Both the position numbers and the translations under genes were made by a program. A DNA stretch of 12,684 nt from Acetobacteraceae bacterium (lineage in GTDB: Bacteria; Pseudomonadota; Alphaproteobacteria; Acetobacterales; Acetobacteraceae), in the NCBI GenBank assembly GCA_003506895.1, contig DNXO01000146.1:1-12684 (forward strand), in the 5' to 3' direction. The notes beneath the pieces are model-generated. The model did not search any database. It was not told the origin of the DNA and saw only the letters and a list, made by a program, of their open reading frames with translations. Positions 6,847 through 12,681 of the stretch are shown here, piece by piece. Position 1 is the stretch's first letter. Every line of letters begins with the position of its first letter.

Positions 6847-7584
6847 CTAGATCATAGCCATGCCGCCATTGACGTGGAGTGTGGCGCCAGTGACCCACCC
6901 TGCCTCGTCCGACGCCAGATACACGACGGCGGCCGCGATGTCTTCCGGCTGCCCGAGCCGCTTCAACGGAATCGAGTCGGTCAGTTTGGTCCTTTGGGCC
7001 TCGCCCAGAACATCCGTCATCGGCGTCACGACAAAACCGGGCGCGACGACGTTGATAGTTATACCACGCGAGGCAACTTCCTGCGCCAGCGCCTTGCTCA
7101 TGCCCACCAGACCGGCCTTCGCGGCGGCATAGTTGGCCTGACCGGCGTTTCCGGTCGCACCAACGATGGACGAGATATTGATGATCCGCCCCGCCCGCCG
7201 GCGCAGCATGCCGCGCAGAGCCGATCGGGTCAGCCGGAACGGCGCCGACAGATCGACATCCAAGACGGCCTGCCAATCCTCATCAGACATCCGCAGTGCC
7301 AGCATGTCGCGCGTCATCCCGGCGTTGTTCACCAGGACATGCAGCGGCCCGCAGGCTTGTTCCGCCGTTTCAATCAGTGCTTCCGGTTCCGACGCGTCAC
7401 GCAGATCAGCCGGGCAGACATGCGCCCGATCGCCAAGCTGGATCGCGAGGGCTTCAAGCGCATCGCGGCGCGTGCCGGAAAGAGCCACGGTCGCACCTTG
7501 GGCATGCAGCGCCCTGGCAATCGCCGCGCCGATGCCGCCCGAGGCGCCGGTAACCAGCGCGGCCTTGCCGTCCAATCGGAACAT
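6847..7584 (-). CDS. fabG: 3-oxoacyl-ACP reductase (FabG)
   Basis: FabG is the NADPH-dependent short-chain dehydrogenase that reduces 3-ketoacyl-ACP to 3-hydroxyacyl-ACP. The protein has 245 residues, normal for the family. The nucleotide-binding loop 'TGASGGIG' is at 12-19, NNAG at 86-89, and the active-site Ser139, Tyr152 and Lys156 lie in 'INISSIVGATGNAGQANYAAAKAG'. R39-R40 after strand 2 would suit NADPH. An oddity: the tetrad Asn, normally in a 'V-N-L' context, is Asp here (V110-D111-L112). The C-terminus 'GWVTGATLHVNGGMAMI' is typical. The ATG start has a GGGGAG-type ribosome site. It lies 20 nt after fabD and clearly shares its transcript. The operon position makes the fatty-acid role much more likely than that of an unrelated SDR. 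Confidence 0.95.
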   Translation of the reverse strand: MFRLDGKAALVTGASGGIGAAIARALHAQGATVALSGTRRDALEALAIQLGDRAHVCPADLRDASEPEALIETAEQACGPLHVLVNNAGMTRDMLALRMSDEDWQAVLDVDLSAPFRLTRSALRGMLRRRAGRIINISSIVGATGNAGQANYAAAKAGLVGMSKALAQEVASRGITINVVAPGFVVTPMTDVLGEAQRTKLTDSIPLKRLGQPEDIAAAVVYLASDEAGWVTGATLHVNGGMAMI

Positions 7585-7604
7585 CGCCGCTCCCCCTTCG
7601 TTCT

Positions 7605-8567
7605 CTAGAGACTTTTCAGCACCGCTTCGATCTCGGCCGGGGTTCCGGCGGAGATCCCGGACGCATCCGGTGCGATTCGCTTATTCAGTCCCGTCAACAC
7701 CTTACCGGCACCGAGTTCGATATACCGATCGACCCCCATATCCGCCATCGCCAGCACGCATTCGCGCCACCGGACGGTTGCCGTCACCTGCTGTATCAGC
7801 AGGTCGCGGATTCGCCCAGGTTCGGATTCGCGTTTCGCCGAGACATTCGCGACCAACGGCACGATTGGGGCCTTCGGTGGGGTCTTTTCAAGCGCCTCGG
7901 CCATCGCGTCGGCCGCCGGGGCCATCAGGGAACAATGGAACGGTGCCGACACCGGCAGCAACATCGCCCGCTTCACGCCCTTGGTCCTGGCGATTTCCAC
8001 GGCACGCTCGATCGCGGTGCGATGGCCGGAGATCACCACCTGCCCGCCGCCGTTGTCGTTGGCGGACTGGACCACTTCCAGCTTGCCGGTTTCCGGCACC
8101 GGCGCGGCCTCGGCACAGATCTCGATCGCCTGTGCCATGTCGGCGCCCAGCAGGGCGGCCATGGCGCCCATGCCCGCGGGCACCGCCTTCTGCATCGCCT
8201 GACCGCGCAGTTTCAGCAACCGGGCGGCATCCTGAACGGTGAACGCACCCGCCGCGGCCAGCGCCGAGTATTCGCCCAGGGAGTGGCCCGCGACCACGAA
8301 TGCCTTGCGCTGCAAGGTTGTGCCGCCCTCCCGCTCCAGCACGCGCAACACCGCGAGCGAGTGCGCCATCAGCGCCGGCTGGGTGTTTTCGGTCATTTGC
8401 AGTTCGTCGGCCGGCCCTTCGAACATCAGCTTGGACAGCTTTTGCTTCAGGGTTTCGTCAACTTCCTCGAACACCTCCCTGGCGGCGGCGAATGCGGCGG
8501 CGAGGTCGCGGCCCATGCCGACGGCCTGGCTACCCTGGCCCGGAAAGATGAAGGCGTTGACCGACAT
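7605..8567 (-). CDS. fabD: Malonyl-CoA:ACP transacylase (FabD)
   Basis: FabD moves malonyl from CoA to ACP, supplying the extender unit used by FabF. It has 320 residues, normal for the family. Expected motifs are all present: 'FPGQGSQAVGMG' near the N-terminus (8-19), nucleophile Ser96 in 'GHSLGEYSALAAAG', Arg121 in 'KLRGQAMQ' for the malonyl carboxylate, and catalytic His211 in 'VSAPFHCSLM'. The C-terminal 'YIELGAGKVLTGLNKRI' is typical. The ATG start is unambiguous from the conserved N-terminus, although the ribosome site (GAGAG) is weak. It is the first gene of the operon, with a promoter candidate about 50-75 nt upstream. Confidence 0.97.
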   Translation of the reverse strand: MSVNAFIFPGQGSQAVGMGRDLAAAFAAAREVFEEVDETLKQKLSKLMFEGPADELQMTENTQPALMAHSLAVLRVLEREGGTTLQRKAFVVAGHSLGEYSALAAAGAFTVQDAARLLKLRGQAMQKAVPAGMGAMAALLGADMAQAIEICAEAAPVPETGKLEVVQSANDNGGGQVVISGHRTAIERAVEIARTKGVKRAMLLPVSAPFHCSLMAPAADAMAEALEKTPPKAPIVPLVANVSAKRESEPGRIRDLLIQQVTATVRWRECVLAMADMGVDRYIELGAGKVLTGLNKRIAPDASGISAGTPAEIEAVLKSL

Positions 8568-8614
8568 GGTGCGGTGACTCTCGAAAGGTTACGATGGGGT
8601 AGGATTGGCGCGGG

Positions 8615-8643
8615 GGCGTAGCGGCGAGCCACGGGGCTGTCAA
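8615..8643 (-). promoter_or_regulatory. Candidate promoter of the fabD-fabG-acpP-fabF-mltG operon
   Basis: On the minus strand TTGACAG (8637-8643) and GCTACGCC (8615-8622) are 14 bp apart. This fits the alphaproteobacterial housekeeping pattern known from Caulobacter (TTGACGS, 10-14 bp, GCTANAWC), with mismatches in the second box. Transcription would start near 8608, leaving a leader of about 40 nt before the fabD ATG. Confidence 0.5.
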
Positions 8644-8689
8644 GGAACGCGCTGCCGGCCGGCGCCGAGCCGGTTCGCTTAACGGCGTC

Positions 8690-8706
8690 CCGACGGGAGC
8701 CGTCGG
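8690..8706. repeat. Perfect 7-bp dyad upstream of the fab promoter
   Basis: CCGACGG (8690-8696) and CCGTCGG (8700-8706) separated by GAG. It lies about 47 bp upstream of the proposed fabD -35 box, a place suited to an activator or repressor site. The repeat is visible; the function is unknown. In DNA this GC-rich, chance dyads of this size do occur. Confidence 0.35.
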
Positions 8707-8769
8707 TCGCGCCTGGGCCGCGTCTAATTGCGTACCGAGCCCCGGCTTGAAGCACAATGCATGACGCCG

Positions 8770-8785
8770 AAAACGAAACCGTTTT
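8770..8785. repeat. AT-rich dyad AAAACG-N4-CGTTTT in the divergent spacer
   Basis: A perfect 6-bp inverted repeat (8770-8775 and 8780-8785) around a 4-bp centre. The arms are AT-rich, unlike surrounding DNA, which makes a chance origin less likely. It lies about 65 bp upstream of the rightward TTGACA box and 125 bp from the fabD -35, so it could be an operator serving either gene. The regulator is unknown. Confidence 0.35.
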
Positions 8786-8849
8786 GTATCCGCCATCATG
8801 CGAGATACATTGACGGCAGTGGCTCGAATGGTCATGGCAACGATTTCCG

Positions 8850-8879
8850 TTGACATCCATTGTCTAAATTGTCGAGAAT
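8850..8879 (+). promoter_or_regulatory. Candidate promoter of the PEP-CTERM protein gene
   Basis: Perfect -35 TTGACA (8850-8855), 18-bp spacer, then GAGAAT (8874-8879; 4 of 6 match to TATAAT). Transcription would start near 8886, giving a leader of about 30 nt. The spacer holds a direct repeat ATTGTC-TAA-ATTGTC (8859-8864, 8868-8873) that could bind a regulator between the boxes. Confidence 0.5.
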
Positions 8880-8916
8880 AGAATATTAATTGATACAGCC
8901 AACAGGACGTCCGAAC

Positions 8917-9735
8917 ATGGACATACGTCAATCAGCGTTTTGGAGCCGCAGGGCGGGTGCTCTGACGGCCGCGTTGGCGGTGGCTTTGTCGTTCATCGCC
9001 GATCCGGCAACGGCCGCCGACCCCAACCTCGCCGTCAACGGAAGCTTTGCCACGACTTCGACGAAGTCGACCGAGTTCGGCTCGACCAACAATGGTTATA
9101 CGCCCCCGGTGCAACTGACCGGATGGTCCACGGCGGGGTATAATTTCGTGTATTTGCCAAACACGATCGATACAACCGGCGCGATCAGCCAGTATAACAC
9201 GACCGCGACCCTCGCGAGCCCCGGCATAAGAATGTGGGGGCCGAACGATGGCGGACCGGCAAATGGCCTGCCCCAGGCCAGCCCCACCGGGGGGAACTTC
9301 ATCGCCGCGGACGGCGCCTACGAAGTTTCCGCGATCACCCAAACCATCACCGGGCTGCACGTCGGCGCCAAGGTCTATGTGTCGTTCGCTTGGGCTGGGG
9401 CGCAGCAGTCCGGCTTTACCGGCCCTACCACCGACAACTGGACCGTTGACCTTGGAAGCAGCCCGAGCCAGACGACCCCAACCGTTTCGCTCGCAAGTGA
9501 GGGGGCCACGGCGTGGATGAACCAGACGTTCAGCTTCATCGCGACAAGCTCAAGCGAAGTGCTCTCCTTCCTCGCAACGGGAACGCCGACCGGTCAACCG
9601 CCCTTCGCGCTGCTCGCCAACGTGGTGGTTACCGCACCAGAACCGGCCAGCGTTGTCCTGATGCTATCGGGGATGGCCGGGCTGCTTGTTGTCGCTCGGC
9701 ACCGCCGAACGCGCGCCGTCACGGCCATAGCCTGA
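8917..9735 (+). CDS. PEP-CTERM sorting-domain surface/secreted protein
   Basis: A 272-residue exported protein bearing a PEP-CTERM tail. The signal peptide covers residues 1-33 (W9, R11-R12, a long Ala/Leu core, A-T-A before A34). The mature region is rich in Thr, Ser, Gly and Asn and looks all-beta, like the galactose-binding-type modules found in many PEP-CTERM proteins ('NGSFATT', 'ITQTITGLHVGAKVYVSFAW'). The tail has the Pro-Glu-Pro box at 241-243, a hydrophobic helix 'SVVLMLSGMAGLLVVA', then a basic cluster 'RHRRTR'. Exosortase (EpsH family) is expected to cut such tails and the proteins often go with exopolysaccharide; no exosortase is in the window. The ATG at 8917 follows AGGAC and gives a proper signal peptide; an upstream TTG (8890) is less likely. 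It is divergent from fabD. The sorting signal is certain, the biochemical role unknown. Confidence 0.9.
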   Translation: MDIRQSAFWSRRAGALTAALAVALSFIADPATAADPNLAVNGSFATTSTKSTEFGSTNNGYTPPVQLTGWSTAGYNFVYLPNTIDTTGAISQYNTTATLASPGIRMWGPNDGGPANGLPQASPTGGNFIAADGAYEVSAITQTITGLHVGAKVYVSFAWAGAQQSGFTGPTTDNWTVDLGSSPSQTTPTVSLASEGATAWMNQTFSFIATSSSEVLSFLATGTPTGQPPFALLANVVVTAPEPASVVLMLSGMAGLLVVARHRRTRAVTAIA

Positions 9736-9805
9736 CGCAAGCCGGCGCCCGGGCGTTACCCGTCACGTCACGCCACATCCGTCTGGCATGATTGGCTGAG
9801 CCGGC

Positions 9806-10645
9806 ATGGCCGCACTCAATATGATCCTCCCGTATCTGCGCGGTATCGCGATGTCAGTGGCCGCGCTCAGCGGCTGGCTGACGCTTCTCGCACTGATTTT
9901 CATTCCGTTGGAGCGGCTGTTTCCCTTTCGCCGCGACAAGGTTTTTCGCGCCGGATTCCTCACCGATGTCGCCTATTTTTTTCTGAATGGCATCCTGCCC
10001 GGCCTTCTTCTGGGCGTACCGCTCGCTGTTGCCGCCGGGCTGTCGCATCGCATCATTCCCACGGCCATGTTGGCCATTTTTGCCCACTGGCCGGTGGCGC
10101 TTCGTGTATTCGCCGCGATGGTCGTCGCCGAATTCGGACTCTACTGGGGCCATCGCTGGTGCCATGAGGTCCCGCTGCTTTGGCGCTTCCATGCGATCCA
10201 TCACAGCCCCACCCAAGTAGATTGGCTGGTGAATTCCCGTGGCCATCCGGTCGATTTCGTTTTCACCCGGCTTTGCGGACTACTGCCGCTTTACGTTCTT
10301 GGCCTTGGCAACCCGATGGCGGGCGATGCTGGCGCGATCCCGGTACTTGTCATGCTGATCGGTCCGACCTGGGGATTTTTTATCCACGCGAATGTCCGCT
10401 GGCGGTTCGGCGCGCTGGAGTGGCTGATCGCGACGCCGGCCTTTCATCATTGGCACCACGCCAACGACGGCGCGGCAGTAATCAACAAGAACTACGCGCC
10501 GATGTGGCCATGGGTGGACCGCATCTTCGGCAGCCACCATCTGCCAAGGGATCGCCAGCCTGAAATCTATGGCATTGACGCGGCGGTCGCCCCCGACCTG
10601 GTGGGGCAGTTGATCGAGCCGTTCGCGACGCCGCGCCGAACCTGA
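9806..10645 (+). CDS. Sterol desaturase / fatty acid hydroxylase family membrane protein
   Basis: A 279-residue integral membrane di-iron oxygenase of the fatty acid hydroxylase superfamily. Four or so hydrophobic segments lie at roughly 12-38, 48-72, 80-110 and 155-195. The His boxes are complete: HRWCH (116-120), HAIHH (129-133), H194 in 'FIHANVRW', and HHWHH (214-218). These bind two irons and use O2 to hydroxylate or desaturate lipid chains, sterols, hopanoids or carotenoids at the inner membrane. The substrate cannot be set from sequence. ATG start at 9806; the ribosome site is poor. The gene is 70 nt after the PEP-CTERM gene on the same strand and could share its transcript. Lipid modification beside the fatty-acid operon is suggestive but not proof of a link. 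Confidence 0.9.
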   Translation: MAALNMILPYLRGIAMSVAALSGWLTLLALIFIPLERLFPFRRDKVFRAGFLTDVAYFFLNGILPGLLLGVPLAVAAGLSHRIIPTAMLAIFAHWPVALRVFAAMVVAEFGLYWGHRWCHEVPLLWRFHAIHHSPTQVDWLVNSRGHPVDFVFTRLCGLLPLYVLGLGNPMAGDAGAIPVLVMLIGPTWGFFIHANVRWRFGALEWLIATPAFHHWHHANDGAAVINKNYAPMWPWVDRIFGSHHLPRDRQPEIYGIDAAVAPDLVGQLIEPFATPRRT

Positions 10646-10655
10646 CCGATCGGCA

Positions 10656-10690
10656 AGATGGACCCATGGCTCTTCCGCCCGCGTCCATCT
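10656..10690 (+). terminator. 8-bp hairpin after the desaturase gene, possible terminator
   Basis: AGATGGAC (10656-10663) and GTCCATCT (10683-10690) pair perfectly around a 19-nt loop, 10 nt past the desaturase stop. A pyrimidine tract TTTCTTCTT follows about 10 nt later. The stem is less GC-rich than flanking DNA and the loop is long, so termination would be modest. It could instead be a leader stem for the next gene, whose AGGAG lies at 10711-10715. Confidence 0.4.
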
Positions 10691-10720
10691 AACGTCGGGG
10701 TTTCTTCTTAGGAGCCTGTC

Positions 10721-11680
10721 ATGCGCAACACGCCCAACCTCTTGCTATGGACTGACTCGCCGGGGCCGTACATCGACGCGATCCAGCAGGCCGGCCTCGC
10801 CGATCGGGTGACGATCGAGACGCTCAGCCGCAAGGACTCACCATCCGATGCGCAACGCGCCAGCACGCATGTGCTGCTGGCCGCCGGCGTTCCGGCCGGG
10901 CTGCTGCCGACCATGCCGAACCTGCGATGGGCGCAGTCGCTGACAGCGGGTGTCGAGGGTTGGTTGGCCCTGCCGGACCTGCCCGCCGGCCTGACACTGA
11001 CCTGCGCCCGCGGTACGCATCGCGAGTCGATGCCGGAGAACATCCTCGGCGCGCTGTTCCACATCACCAAGCCCTATGCCGCCATTGCCGAGGACAAGAA
11101 ACAAAGCCTGTGGCGTCATCGCGTCGCCACCCCGCTGAACGGCAAGACGCTTGGAATCCTCGGTCTTGGCGCTATCGGACAAGAGGTCGCGCGACTGGCG
11201 ACGGCGCTTGGCATGCGGGTGATCGGCACCAGGCGGCGGCCAGCCCCGATGTCCGGCCTGGCCGAGGTGTTGCCGGCGGATCGAACCAACGAGGTGCTGG
11301 CACAATCCGATTACGTGCTGCTGCTGCTGCCGGCCACGCCGGAGACCGACAATTTCATCGACGCCGCTCGTCTGGCACAGATGAAACCCGAGGCCTGGCT
11401 GCTGAACTTCGGACGAGGCCACCTGATCAAGGATGACGACCTGATCGCCGCGGTCAAGGCCGGGACCATCGCGGGTGCCGTGCTGGACGTGTTTCGTCAG
11501 GAGCCTCTGCCCAAGGAACACGCCTTCTGGACGACCGATGGAATCCTGGTCCTGCCGCATATCGGCGGCCCGCATCCGCGGCGGGATAGCATCGTTGCCC
11601 GCCTGTTCGTCGAGAATCTGGGCCGATTCCTTGATGGTCGGACGCTGAAGGAGGTCGTGGACCGCGCGGCCGGTTATTAA
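10721..11680 (+). CDS. D-2-hydroxyacid dehydrogenase, NAD(P)-dependent
   Basis: A 319-residue cytosolic oxidoreductase of the D-isomer-specific 2-hydroxyacid dehydrogenase family, which interconverts 2-keto acids (such as glyoxylate, hydroxypyruvate or pyruvate) and D-2-hydroxy acids. The Rossmann loop 'GLGAIG' is at 148-153. The catalytic set is present: Arg232 in 'LNFGRGHLI', Glu261 in 'VFRQEPLP' and His280 in 'LPHIGGPH'. The residues following the second dinucleotide strand ('IGTRRRPAP') are Arg-rich, which favours NADPH. This is inferred. The N-terminal half is diverged, as in the hydroxypyruvate/glyoxylate reductase A-like subgroup. ATG start with AGGAG 5 nt upstream. It lies 75 nt after the desaturase with a hairpin between, so it is probably a separate unit. 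Substrate unknown. Confidence 0.92.
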   Translation: MRNTPNLLLWTDSPGPYIDAIQQAGLADRVTIETLSRKDSPSDAQRASTHVLLAAGVPAGLLPTMPNLRWAQSLTAGVEGWLALPDLPAGLTLTCARGTHRESMPENILGALFHITKPYAAIAEDKKQSLWRHRVATPLNGKTLGILGLGAIGQEVARLATALGMRVIGTRRRPAPMSGLAEVLPADRTNEVLAQSDYVLLLLPATPETDNFIDAARLAQMKPEAWLLNFGRGHLIKDDDLIAAVKAGTIAGAVLDVFRQEPLPKEHAFWTTDGILVLPHIGGPHPRRDSIVARLFVENLGRFLDGRTLKEVVDRAAGY

Positions 11681-11743
11681 AGGGGAGCGCAGGCTCGCCG
11701 AGGGTTGGGTGCGGCGGCAGGTCGGTCTGAAATCGTCATAATT

Positions 11744-11989
11744 TCATCGCCGCTTGCCGCACTCCCGGGCGACGATCGGACCGGGCGGCGCATTCGGTGG
11801 CGATTCCGGGTCTGGCGGGAAGTTGGGCAATGGGATCGGATCCTCGGCGGGACCACCGGGCGGGCGCTCCGGCGGCGGTTCGGGGGGATAAGCATGCAAG
11901 GTCTCCCGGATGTCGGACCTATACGCATGGCACGCCATGTGGATGCAGGCTTTCACAAGCCCTGTGAAAGGATCACAGTAGCCCGACAC
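11744..11989 (-). CDS. Possible small proline-rich protein (uncertain)
   Basis: An open frame of 81 codons on the minus strand whose C-terminal 45 residues are strongly proline-rich with interspersed Glu/Asp ('YPPEPPPERPPGGPAEDPI', then 'PLPNFPPDPESPPNAPP'). Antisense shadows in GC-rich DNA are usually Arg-rich, so the acidic/Pro pattern is some support. Against it: the first codon is GTG with no ribosome site, third-position GC is about 73 percent (lower than in the clear genes), and the 5' part overlaps the half-site array at 11953-11977. A shorter form from TTG at 11899, preceded by GGGAGA, or ATG at 11938 is also possible. I do not recognise a family. Low confidence that it is translated. 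Confidence 0.35.
   Translation of the reverse strand: MSGYCDPFTGLVKACIHMACHAYRSDIRETLHAYPPEPPPERPPGGPAEDPIPLPNFPPDPESPPNAPPGPIVARECGKRR
11950..11978. promoter_or_regulatory. Array of three alternating TCACA/TGTGA half-sites
   Basis: Two overlapping perfect inverted repeats share a central arm. CTTTCACA (11950-11957) pairs with TGTGAAAG (11963-11970), and CTGTGA (11962-11967) pairs with TCACAG (11973-11978). Half-sites start at 11953, 11963 and 11973, exactly one helical turn apart. This could be an operator binding a dimeric regulator in two registers, or, if transcribed, two mutually exclusive RNA hairpins ending about 15 nt before the ribosome site of the downstream gene. A TTCACA hexamer (11952-11957) could double as a -35 box, though no convincing -10 follows. 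Confidence 0.5.
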
Positions 11990-12007
11990 GATCAGGAGTT
12001 TTCTGGG

Positions 12008-12310
12008 ATGGCCAGCGCCTCACCCGTGCATGACTTCATGCTCCCGCGTCTAACGGCCCTGGTCGATGAGGCGGTGGCGACCGGGATCGCACGAGACGTG
12101 GCTGTGGCGGTGCTGATCGATCTGGTGACGTCGCCGGCATTCGATACCGCGGCGGTGGACCCGTCCGCCGACTCCGCACCCCATACCCTATGGGAACGGA
12201 CGGCGGAGAGCCTGGTGTTGATCGGTGACATGCCGGCAAAGGGACCGCAGGCAGCCGATGCGCACGATGAGGCTGATTTCGTCAAACCAATCAGCCCGTT
12301 CCTGACGTAG
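12008..12310 (+). CDS. Hypothetical 100-residue protein
   Basis: I do not recognise a family. The product is 100 residues, soluble, acidic (rich in Asp and Ala), with no signal peptide or membrane segment. Residues about 8-42 ('HDFMLPRLTALVDEAVATG', 'IARDVAVAVLIDLVTSPAF') look like two amphipathic helices. The rest is Ala/Asp/Pro-rich and probably flexible. The frame is open upstream to 11705, but ATG 12008 is chosen because AGGAG lies 9 nt before it and the upstream part is Arg/Gly-rich and shadow-like. The upstream half-site array suggests regulated expression. It converges on the DUF2188 gene with 8 nt between stops. The gene is probably real; the function is unknown. Confidence 0.6.
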   Translation: MASASPVHDFMLPRLTALVDEAVATGIARDVAVAVLIDLVTSPAFDTAAVDPSADSAPHTLWERTAESLVLIGDMPAKGPQAADAHDEADFVKPISPFLT

Positions 12311-12329
12311 CAAGTGCATCAGGACGTCA
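12303..12329. terminator. Weak dyad between convergent genes
   Basis: TGACGT (12303-12308) and ACGTCA (12324-12329) flank a 15-nt loop that spans both stop codons of the convergent pair. It might terminate transcription from both sides, but there is no U tract and the stem is short. Confidence 0.2.
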
Positions 12330-12558
12330 CATCGGCCTGCGGTCGGTCCAGCGCCTCGGACACTTCGGTGTGCCAGACGCCATTGCTGTCCTGAAACTCG
12401 ATCTGGGTTGTATCGCCCGGCACCCGCTGCTCCGCCGCGACGCGCCTGGCGGCGGCGAGAGCGGAGGCTTTATCGGCGAACGGCTCTGAAAACACGTCGT
12501 TCAACCGATAGGCCCAGCCGCCATCGTGTTGCACGACCTTATAGTGGATTCTTTGCAT
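12319..12558 (-). CDS. DUF2188-type small protein
   Basis: A 79-residue soluble protein resembling the DUF2188 family: 'HYKVVQHDGGWAYRLNDVF' forms the first strands, 'ADKASALAAARRVAAEQR' the helix, and 'TQIEFQDSNGVWHTE' the last strand pair. Members are small stand-alone proteins of unknown role, common in alphaproteobacteria. The frame begins with two adjacent ATGs (12561 and 12558). The second is preferred because AGGAGG lies only 2 nt before the first and 5 nt before the second. It converges on the 100-residue hypothetical gene. Upstream (12562-12684) no clear promoter is seen. Confidence 0.8.
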   Translation of the reverse strand: MQRIHYKVVQHDGGWAYRLNDVFSEPFADKASALAAARRVAAEQRVPGDTTQIEFQDSNGVWHTEVSEALDRPQADVTS

Positions 12559-12666
12559 CATGACCTCCTCGCGTTGGTCCGGGATAGATAGGGTTTACCC
12601 CGAACCAATACGAGAAGCGTGGCTGCCCCAAACCGCGCGGGGTCAAACTTGGCCGAATTATACCAG

Positions 12667-12681
12667 CGGCCCCATGGGCCG
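12667..12681. repeat. Short perfect palindrome near the window end
   Basis: CGGCCC (12667-12672) and GGGCCG (12676-12681) around CAT. It might be the stem of a terminator for a gene beyond the window. The flanking sequence is cut off by the window edge, so nothing more can be said. Confidence 0.3.

Larger units (their letters stand above)
8568..8916. other. Divergent intergenic region between fabD and the PEP-CTERM gene
   Basis: This 349-bp stretch has no credible gene. The fabD side (to about 8740) is GC-rich. The side nearest the PEP-CTERM gene (about 8745-8890) is clearly richer in A/T than anything else in the window. It holds the fabD promoter candidate, two perfect short dyads (8690-8706 and 8770-8785), and the promoter candidate of the rightward gene. 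The frames that cross it look like accidental extensions with no family resemblance. Confidence 0.7.
11681..12007. other. Intergenic stretch before the 100-residue hypothetical gene
   Basis: This 327-bp stretch has no secure gene. It contains the doubtful minus-strand proline-rich frame, a weak AT-rich dyad GAAAT-N7-ATTTC at 11729-11745, the TCACA/TGTGA array at 11950-11978, and the AGGAG ribosome site (11994-11998) of the next gene. Confidence 0.5.

Noticed and set aside
7166..8242. 358-codon plus-strand frame opposite fabG/fabD
   Set aside because: Ser/Arg/Pro-rich shadow of two conserved genes.
8890..8916. TTG start nine codons upstream for the PEP-CTERM protein
   Set aside because: The ATG at 8917 has a better-placed AGGAC and gives a normal signal peptide.
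9746..9755. Palindrome CGCCCGGGCG after the PEP-CTERM gene as terminator
   Set aside because: No loop and no U tract; such a 10-bp palindrome is easily expected by chance in GC-rich DNA.
11963..11977. Classical CRP site (TGTGA-N6-TCACA)
   Set aside because: The spacer is 5 bp, not 6, so it does not fit the CRP consensus; kept only as an unassigned dyad.
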